5,557 nt of DNA. Source: an uncultured bacterium (lineage in GTDB: Bacteria > Bacteroidota > Bacteroidia > Chitinophagales > Chitinophagaceae). The notes below the pieces were generated by a model that searched no databases, was not told where the DNA came from, and saw only the letters and a program-made list of their open reading frames with translations. How positions within the stretch are numbered: the first letter of the stretch is position 1; each line of letters begins with the position of its first letter. Of the stretch, positions 1 to 3,931 are shown piece by piece. The stretch covers positions 1-5,557 of the forward strand of contig CAJBPC010000251.1 of NCBI GenBank assembly GCA_903957405.1, given 5' to 3'. A program made the position numbers and the translations under genes.

Positions 1-232
1 AAATGTTATCATCTGCATGTCCAGTTTGCTAAATACCGGTGAAAGGCGCCAATGGGCCGGATATATCAGGCGAATGCGACCTTAAAACATCCTAATGCGG
101 TGTCTTAAATTTTTTTAGGCAAGTTGTGGACGTATACAAGCCTTTTCAAAGGATGTGATGTATAGGGAAAGTATACCCGAATTTCAGGAAAAAGGTGGGG
201 TAGGGTAAAAATAACTTTTCGAATAAGTAAAA

Positions 233-250
233 ATACCTAAATTTGGGTAT
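233..250. promoter_or_regulatory. Near-perfect palindrome, candidate autoregulatory operator
   Basis: ATACCTAAATTTGGGTAT is an 18-bp inverted repeat with a single mismatched base pair (T238/G245). It ends 11 bases before the antitoxin ATG and covers a TAnnTTTG box, so a protein bound here would block initiation. Xre-type antitoxins of RES-Xre modules are known to repress their own operon through upstream inverted repeats. That this palindrome is the site is inference from position and symmetry. Confidence 0.45.
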
Positions 251-257
251 AATTTTG
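238..257 (+). promoter_or_regulatory. Two overlapping Bacteroidota -7 boxes for the toxin-antitoxin operon
   Basis: TAAATTTG (238-245) and TAATTTTG (250-257) both match the Bacteroidota -7 consensus TAnnTTTG exactly. The first would start transcription near 252, about 10 bases before the antitoxin ATG. The second would start almost on the ATG and is less useful. No TTG sits at the usual 17-23 bases upstream of the first box, so the -33 element is missing or degenerate. That fits a weak or controlled promoter. Confidence 0.4.
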
Positions 258-261
258 AGGG

Positions 262-693
262 ATGGAAAATACACACAGTGAATCAAGTATGGTCATGGAG
301 GAGATCGCGGGGTACTTTACCGATTCGGAGGTATTGGATTACATGTACAGTCGGGATATTAATTGGCGCCATGTACTGACCCTTTCAAATCTTACTGACA
401 CGAGCGATATGCTCGTGTCGGGTTGGCTGAACGTCAATGTCAAGACTTTCCGGGAATATCGCAAGTCAGGGGCGCAGTTGAAAGAGAACATAAAGGAGCA
501 TGTGCTTCTCCTGTTATCCCTCATGAAGCATGGGCACCGGATATTCGGCACAAAGGATTTGTTCGACCGATGGTTGTCCACCCCTAATTTTTTCTTTGAT
601 GGCCGGCAGCCCTCCGCTTTGTTGCATACGGTCACGGGGATACGATTCGTCTCTGACAGGCTGAGTGCCATCGAATACGGAGATAACGTTTGA
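262..693 (+). CDS. Antitoxin, Xre/MbcA/ParS (DUF2384) family, of a RES-Xre module
   Basis: This is the antitoxin of a type II toxin-antitoxin pair. It is expected to bind and inhibit the RES toxin encoded next to it and to repress the operon. The 143-residue length is normal for the family. Residues about 45-75 (SGWLNVNVKTFREYRKSG) fit the divergent Xre-like helix-turn-helix, followed by the family-typical stretch KEHVLLLLSLMKHG. The C-terminal toxin-binding domain (about 88-143) shows the hallmark order: FG, then RWLSTPN, a G-R-x-P-x-x-LL step and a terminal GI-x-x-V region. The ATG at 262 follows GAGG too closely for a normal Shine-Dalgarno site, as is usual in this phylum. An ATG at 289 is a weaker alternative start. 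The stop overlaps or abuts the toxin start, indicating one transcript. A perfect 9-bp-arm inverted repeat lies inside the gene (397-419). The family call is confident from motifs; DNA binding is inferred. Confidence 0.88.
   Translation: MENTHSESSMVMEEIAGYFTDSEVLDYMYSRDINWRHVLTLSNLTDTSDMLVSGWLNVNVKTFREYRKSGAQLKENIKEHVLLLLSLMKHGHRIFGTKDLFDRWLSTPNFFFDGRQPSALLHTVTGIRFVSDRLSAIEYGDNV
397..419 (+). repeat. Perfect inverted repeat inside the antitoxin gene
   Basis: Arms GACACGAGC (397-405) and GCTCGTGTC (411-419) are exactly complementary over nine bases around a five-base loop, GATAT. The hairpin falls in the part encoding D-T-S-D-M-L-V-S, just before the helix-turn-helix. No T-run follows, so it is not an intrinsic terminator. 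It could form an mRNA stem or a DNA cruciform-like site. Any function is unproven. Confidence 0.6.
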
Positions 694-695
694 AC

Positions 696-1151
696 ATGGA
701 GGTCTATCGCATTGCGCGCGCGGAATACGCAGATCGTCTCATCAGTTCTGGAAAGCCGAATCGATGGAACCTTAAGGGGCAGCATGTTATCTATACGGGA
801 TCGTCACGGGCATTGTCGACATTGGAGCAATTGGTGCACCTTGGGTCCATTTATCCATCGCACACCTACCGGGTGATGGTGATTTCCTTGCCGGACCACG
901 ATTATTTCCATCGCCAGGTAAACATCTCGGAGCTCCCGGATGATTGGCGGTCCATTTCTGCATATGCCAAGTTGCAACGCTTGGGCGCCGACTGGGTGGA
1001 CACCTGCGAATCTCTGGTGCTGAAAGTGCCATCGGCGGTTGTGCCCATGGAATACAACTTGCTGATCAATGCGGATCATCCGGATTTCAACGCACAGGTA
1101 AGGTTAGTCCGTACGGAGGATTATTTCTGGGATGAACGATGGATCCGCTGA
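696..1151 (+). CDS. RES-domain toxin, probable NAD+-degrading enzyme
   Basis: This is the toxin partner of the preceding antitoxin. RES toxins are related to ADP-ribosyltransferases, and characterised members (for example MbcT) deplete cellular NAD+. The RES domain fills the 151 residues. Visible signatures are VYRIAR at the N-terminus, NRWN with Arg23, VIYTG (31-35), ALSTLEQLVHL with Glu44, and VPSAVVP with Ser113. Arg23, Glu44 and Ser113 correspond to the R, E and S that name the family. The usual Gly-Gly before RWN is Pro-Asn here, while the catalytic residues are kept, so the enzyme looks intact. The start is ambiguous. ATG 696 begins two bases after the antitoxin stop. An in-frame TTG at 690 would overlap that stop and sits better behind a GGAG at 679-682. 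I chose ATG because RES proteins commonly begin M-x-V-Y-R. Either way the coupling is tight, consistent with translation in a fixed ratio. Confidence 0.9.
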   Translation: MEVYRIARAEYADRLISSGKPNRWNLKGQHVIYTGSSRALSTLEQLVHLGSIYPSHTYRVMVISLPDHDYFHRQVNISELPDDWRSISAYAKLQRLGADWVDTCESLVLKVPSAVVPMEYNLLINADHPDFNAQVRLVRTEDYFWDERWIR

Positions 1152-1346
1152 TGGCTTTAAAATCTGTAGGGTCCTTATCCTCCGGCATATATCATCATCA
1201 GGCTACAGATGCTTTGCGAGAGGTCGCGGTCGGCATCCCTTCCCTGGAACGCGTTCCGCTTGCCGATGTCGACTCTTCGGTTGTGCATGACCGTAATGCA
1301 GTGTCTTTCATGTATCACTCATGCGTCTTGTAGGAGATCGGTGCGG

Positions 1347-1391
1347 GTGTCTTCAACCTGACCGCGAGTGTCTTCAACCTGACCGCGAGTG
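1347..1391 (+). repeat. Tandem duplication of a 21-bp unit
   Basis: Two identical 21-bp copies lie head to tail (1347-1367 and 1368-1388), each starting GTGTCTTCAACC and ending TGACCGCGA. A third copy begins with GTG (1389-1391). Exact identity suggests a recent slippage duplication. The unit is a multiple of three, so it preserves the open frame in which it reads V-F-N-L-T-A-S twice. Confidence 0.85.
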
Positions 1392-1460
1392 ATTTGTTCG
1401 ATGGGCTGCACTTGCGGGGTTTTGTGGCCATCGGGAGAGGAATCCATTTGTCTGCGATTT

Positions 1461-1489
1461 TTTGACAAGCCGCAATATTCATAATTTTA
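1461..1489 (+). promoter_or_regulatory. Candidate promoter of the fucosidase gene
   Basis: TTTG (1461-1464) is followed after 17 bases by TAATTTTA (1482-1489), which matches the Bacteroidota -7 box TAnnTTTG in all but the last base. This agrees with the -33/-7 spacing known for the phylum. Transcription would begin near 1496, which supports the ATG at 1513 over the upstream in-frame TTG (1462) or ATG (1492) as the start. Confidence 0.4.
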
Positions 1490-1512
1490 GCATGTCCATT
1501 TCAAACCCTTAT

Positions 1513-2838
1513 ATGCACAGATTTTCCCTTGTTTTTGTTTTTTTCGTGATGTCCATTTCCGTCGGGGCACAGGGAAAGATCCCTGCAGACGCTATCAGAC
1601 AAAAGATGCAGTGGTTTTCAGAAGCTAAACTCGGCATTTTCATCCATTGGGGAATTTATGCCGTGAAGGGTGTGGATGAGAGTTGGGGCTTCTACAACGG
1701 CAAGATCAGTTGGGAAGATTACATGGCACAGTTGCAGGGTTTTACTGCTTCGAAATATGATCCTGAGGCATGGGCGTCGCTGATCCGGGAGAGCGGTGCG
1801 AAATACGCCGTTGTCACCACCAAGCACCACGACGGAGTGGCTTTGTGGGATACGAAGCAGAAGCATTATGACGTCGTCGACAATTCCCCTGCCAAGAGGG
1901 ATCTGTTGACTCCATTGTTTGCGGCTCTTCGAAAGAGGGATGTGCGGGTGGGTGCTTATTTTTCCCTGATCGACTGGAGTCATCCCGATTATCCGCAATT
2001 CTTGAAAGGGACAGACCGGTACAAGGCATCTCAGGATCCCGCAAGATGGAAGCGGTTCCTGGATTTCTATCAGGCTCAGATCCGTGAATTGTCGGTGCGT
2101 TTCAATCCGGATCTGTGGTGGTTCGATGGTGATTGGGAGCATTCTGCGGAGGAGTGGCAGGCCGCCGGCGTTAGGCGGATGATCCTGGAACGGAATCCTG
2201 CGGCCATCATCAACGGTCGGCTGCAGGGTTATGGGGACTACGCCACGCCGGAACAGAACTTTCCGGTGACAAGGCCTCCTGAAGACTGGTGGGAGCTTTG
2301 CATGACCATCAACAACAACTGGGGATATCAACCCTCCGACACGAACTGGAAGACGCCCTATGAGGTCATAACCATATTTGCGGATGCCATCAGCAACGGC
2401 GGCAATCTCCTGCTCGATATAGGTCCGAAAGAGGACGGCACGATACCTGAACCGCAGGTGCATGTGTTGCAAGAACTCGGAGCATGGAATAAGAAACATG
2501 AGGAGGCTGTATTCGGCGCGAATGCCGGTCTTCCGCAAGGGCATTTTTACGGTCCGACGACGCTCTCTTCCGACAGTACGGATCTATATTTATTTCTTCC
2601 CGGGAAAGTCAGCGGCCAGATCATGTTGAAAGGACTTCTGAATGCCATCGAGTCCGTGACGGTAGTGGGCACTGACCAGGCACTTACCCATAAGGTCGTC
2701 GGCAAGATCTCCTGGAGCCCCGTTCCTGGGATCGTCTATATTCCGGTCCCGGAGTCCGTACAGGATAAATACATGTCTGTGTTGAAATTGCGCCTGAAGG
2801 GCCCGTTGCGGCTGTATCGGGGAAAGGGTGGGTTATGA
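1513..2838 (+). CDS. Exported alpha-L-fucosidase, glycoside hydrolase family 29
   Basis: The enzyme removes alpha-linked L-fucose from glycans by a retaining mechanism, presumably in the periplasm or at the cell surface. A signal peptide is clear: M-H-R, hydrophobic residues 4-17, then V-G-A before Gln20. The catalytic barrel spans about 30-325. It shows FIHWG (His45), TKHHDG (His105-His106) in the fucose pocket, and LWWFDGDW, where Asp205 is the expected nucleophile. Glu247 in TPEQNF, 42 residues on, is my candidate acid/base, since the Thermotoga enzyme has the same spacing. WGY (270-272) and SNGGNLLLDIGP are further GH29 hallmarks. A C-terminal beta-sandwich of about 100 residues follows. 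The 441-residue length is normal, and no T9SS sorting tail is seen. In-frame starts at 1462 (TTG) and 1492 (ATG) would only lengthen the region before the signal peptide. No SusC/SusD or other glycan genes adjoin it in the window, so the substrate source is unknown. Confidence 0.93.
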   Translation: MHRFSLVFVFFVMSISVGAQGKIPADAIRQKMQWFSEAKLGIFIHWGIYAVKGVDESWGFYNGKISWEDYMAQLQGFTASKYDPEAWASLIRESGAKYAVVTTKHHDGVALWDTKQKHYDVVDNSPAKRDLLTPLFAALRKRDVRVGAYFSLIDWSHPDYPQFLKGTDRYKASQDPARWKRFLDFYQAQIRELSVRFNPDLWWFDGDWEHSAEEWQAAGVRRMILERNPAAIINGRLQGYGDYATPEQNFPVTRPPEDWWELCMTINNNWGYQPSDTNWKTPYEVITIFADAISNGGNLLLDIGPKEDGTIPEPQVHVLQELGAWNKKHEEAVFGANAGLPQGHFYGPTTLSSDSTDLYLFLPGKVSGQIMLKGLLNAIESVTVVGTDQALTHKVVGKISWSPVPGIVYIPVPESVQDKYMSVLKLRLKGPLRLYRGKGGL

Positions 2839-2903
2839 CGAGGCACCTGCAGAAAGGTGTGCGTGGCTGGGTGTTCCGGAAATGATTTCAGGACATGACC
2901 GAT
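2839..2903. other. Convergent intergenic gap; no clear terminator
   Basis: The fucosidase and thioesterase genes end facing each other here. Two weak dyads are present: CACCT (2844-2848) with AGGTG (2855-2859), and GAAATGATTTC (2879-2889). Neither has a following T-run on either strand. They could mark transcript ends, but I do not call an intrinsic terminator. Confidence 0.35.
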
Positions 2904-3314
2904 TCAGTTGAAATATGCCTTGAGCTTTTCCCTTAGGATCTCCGGCATCACTGTTCTTTTTTTCGTCACCCTGTCGAGGAAGAATAACGTGACTTTTCCG
3001 GATGTGATGAGTTTCTTTTTTTCATTAAAGATCTCCTGGTGGAATGATATCACGTGGTTGTCGGGGAGTTCCCGGAGGACCGTCTCGACCGTCAACAGGT
3101 CGTCGTATCGGGCGGGTCGGAGATAGGTCATGGTGATCTCGGTGACCGGCATCTCAATGCCCATGGCTTCCATTTCCCGATACGTGAAGCCTAGCTTGCG
3201 GATGGATTCTGTGCGGGCCACTTCGAAATAGGTGGCGTAGTTGGCGTGGTAAACCACGTTCATCTGGTCGGTCTCCGCATACCTGACCCTTATCTGGAAA
3301 GCAGTGGTGAACAT
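2904..3314 (-). CDS. Acyl-CoA thioesterase, YbgC/FcbC (4HBT, hot-dog fold) family
   Basis: It probably hydrolyses an acyl-CoA or related thioester in the cytoplasm; the substrate cannot be read from the sequence. Near the N-terminus it has the signature RYAETDQMNVVYHANYATYF, in which Asp16 is the expected catalytic acid and V-V-Y-H-x-N-Y is the YbgC-type motif. The rest is a single hot-dog domain, including the conserved R-P-A-R-Y-D-D-L turn. With the ATG at 3314 it has 136 residues, typical of the family, and starts six residues before the first strand. An in-frame ATG at 3353 would add 13 polar residues and overlap the DoxX gene by 20 bases; I judge it less likely. The gene lies 19 bases downstream of DoxX on the same strand, so it is probably co-transcribed. 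Unlike the E. coli ybgC locus, no Tol-Pal genes are seen next to it. Confidence 0.9.
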   Translation of the reverse strand: MFTTAFQIRVRYAETDQMNVVYHANYATYFEVARTESIRKLGFTYREMEAMGIEMPVTEITMTYLRPARYDDLLTVETVLRELPDNHVISFHQEIFNEKKKLITSGKVTLFFLDRVTKKRTVMPEILREKLKAYFN

Positions 3315-3333
3315 CTGTGCGGTTTGTTTTGAA

Positions 3334-3741
3334 TTATTTTCCCATGATTCCATCCACCGAAGCCTTGCCGGGTCCGCATAGCAGGATCACTATGAAGCCT
3401 ATGAGGTAGAGGCTTCCATGCTCTCCCTCTCCGAAGATCTGTCCCTTGTGTGCATCCACGACGGCCACCAGCATGCAGGTGATCAGTGGGATGACCGTGA
3501 GTCGGGTGAACAGCCCCATCATCAGAAACATAGCACAGAAGAATTCCGCAAACACGACCAGTGCGAGGCTGACGGTACTGCCCATTCCGAAAAAGTCCAT
3601 GAAGTCGACGCTGTATTTCTTGAAGTGCACCAGCTTGTCGTATCCATGGGGGATCATGAGCAGGCCCATGCCTATTCGGACGAGTAGCATTGCCGTATTG
3701 AATGACCAGGCGCTGTAGCGTGTGCTGAGGAATTTTCTCAT
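3334..3741 (-). CDS. DoxX family inner-membrane protein
   Basis: This small integral membrane protein has four predicted hydrophobic segments (about 14-34, 55-76, 80-96 and 109-124 of 135 residues). DoxX-family marks are an Arg-Ile-Gly in segment 1, the H-G-Y-D-K-L step after it, an acidic Glu66 within segment 2, G-L-F-T-R at the segment 2/3 junction, and G-P-G-K-A-S-V-D near the end. The biochemical role of the family is poorly defined; links to redox or thiosulfate metabolism apply to only some members. I chose the ATG at 3741 because a TAnnTTTG box lies just upstream and the extra residues from an in-frame ATG at 3807 would begin ahead of that promoter. It is the first gene of a probable two-gene operon with the thioesterase. 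Loop 97-108 is rich in Gly, Glu and His (HKGQIFGEGEH), typical of the family's region before the last helix. Confidence 0.85.
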   Translation of the reverse strand: MRKFLSTRYSAWSFNTAMLLVRIGMGLLMIPHGYDKLVHFKKYSVDFMDFFGMGSTVSLALVVFAEFFCAMFLMMGLFTRLTVIPLITCMLVAVVDAHKGQIFGEGEHGSLYLIGFIVILLCGPGKASVDGIMGK

Positions 3742-3759
3742 GGGGAAGTAGATTGCCCG

Positions 3760-3767
3760 CAAAGGTA
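3760..3767 (-). promoter_or_regulatory. Perfect -7 box of the DoxX-thioesterase operon
   Basis: Read on the minus strand, TACCTTTG matches the Bacteroidota TAnnTTTG box exactly. It would start transcription near 3753, about 12 bases before the DoxX ATG. The nearest upstream TTG elements lie 12 and 25 bases away, both outside the usual 17-23, so the -33 element is uncertain. Confidence 0.5.
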
Positions 3768-3799
3768 AGGGGGTGGCGGCAATGCCATTTAACAAAAGA

Positions 3800-3808
3800 T
3801 TATCCACA
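3800..3808 (+). promoter_or_regulatory. Perfect DnaA box 1
   Basis: TTATCCACA is the exact consensus for the replication initiator DnaA. It lies 33 bases upstream of the DoxX -7 box and in the same orientation as the second box. It may serve replication initiation or titration, or DnaA control of the divergent promoters. Function is inferred from sequence identity alone. Confidence 0.55.
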
Positions 3809-3817
3809 GGCCGCGGA

Positions 3818-3837
3818 GTTCCTGTCTATCTTGGAAC
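3818..3837. repeat. Short inverted repeat between the DnaA boxes
   Basis: GTTCC (3818-3822) and GGAAC (3833-3837) are complementary around ten bases. Its centre almost coincides with the midpoint between the two DnaA boxes. The arms are only five bases long, so it may be chance. Confidence 0.3.
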
Positions 3838-3842
3838 GGTTT

Positions 3843-3851
3843 TTATCCACA
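3843..3851 (+). promoter_or_regulatory. Perfect DnaA box 2
   Basis: This is a second exact TTATCCACA, in the same direction as the first and 43 bases from it, about four turns of the helix, so both would face the same side of the DNA. It sits 15 bases upstream of the -33-like TTG of the TPR gene promoter candidate. Confidence 0.55.
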
Positions 3852-3865
3852 TGGTTGGTGTCTGG

Positions 3866-3896
3866 TTGAAAGCAGCATCCCAGTGTTGTACATTAG
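3866..3896 (+). promoter_or_regulatory. Candidate promoter of the TPR gene
   Basis: TTG (3866-3868) is followed after 20 bases by TACATTAG (3889-3896), which matches TAnnTTTG except for one base. Transcription would begin near 3903, leaving about 29 untranslated bases before the ATG at 3932. The spacing fits the phylum's promoters, but the -7 box is imperfect. Confidence 0.35.
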
Positions 3897-3931
3897 TGCC
3901 TGCATATATCATCAAGTAACCCGGTTCCGCC

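Larger units (their letters stand above)
1..261. other. Non-coding leader upstream of the toxin-antitoxin operon
   Basis: I see no supportable gene here. The forward frames are closed by stops within the first 85 bases, leaving at most a 27-codon tail that I do not recognise. On the minus strand an ATG at 18-16 could open a divergent gene running off the left edge, but only six codons are visible. Base composition becomes AT-rich from about 100. The stretch holds a 12-bp near-palindrome CCTTTTCAAAGG (141-152), four GTATA motifs (132, 160, 171, 247) and the operator and promoter candidates listed separately. It is best read as the control region of the downstream operon. Confidence 0.6.
1152..1512. 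other. Region without a confident gene; interrupted open frame
   Basis: No recognisable protein or RNA is encoded here. One forward frame, from an ATG at 1139 that overlaps the toxin end, runs 64 codons to a TAG at 1331-1333. The same frame then stays open for 43 more codons to a TGA at 1463-1465. Its translation matches no family I recognise, so it could be a decayed gene or chance. The stretch also holds the perfect 12-bp palindrome GGAACGCGTTCC (1246-1257), a 21-bp tandem duplication (1347-1391) and the promoter candidate for the fucosidase. I see no clear terminator after the toxin gene. Confidence 0.5.

Noticed and set aside
339..785. 148-codon minus-strand frame across the toxin-antitoxin junction
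   Set aside because: It is antisense to two genes with clear family signatures, and its translation has no recognisable domain.
1139..1333. 64-codon forward frame after the toxin gene as an intact gene
   Set aside because: It starts inside the toxin gene, has no recognised homology, and the frame is better described as interrupted; kept only as a finding.
1347..1391. CRISPR-like direct repeat
   Set aside because: The copies are contiguous with no spacers and there are only two full units, so it is a simple tandem duplication.
1618..2544. 308-codon open frame on the minus strand
   Set aside because: It lies wholly opposite the catalytic part of the GH29 gene, shows no family motif and is rich in Pro, Arg and Ile as expected of an antisense shadow.
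2844..2859. Intrinsic terminator after the fucosidase gene
   Set aside because: The stem has five base pairs, is not followed by a T-run, and is no stronger than chance hairpins.
3446..3718. 90-codon forward frame opposite DoxX
   Set aside because: The minus strand encodes a four-segment DoxX protein with family motifs; the forward frame is its shadow.
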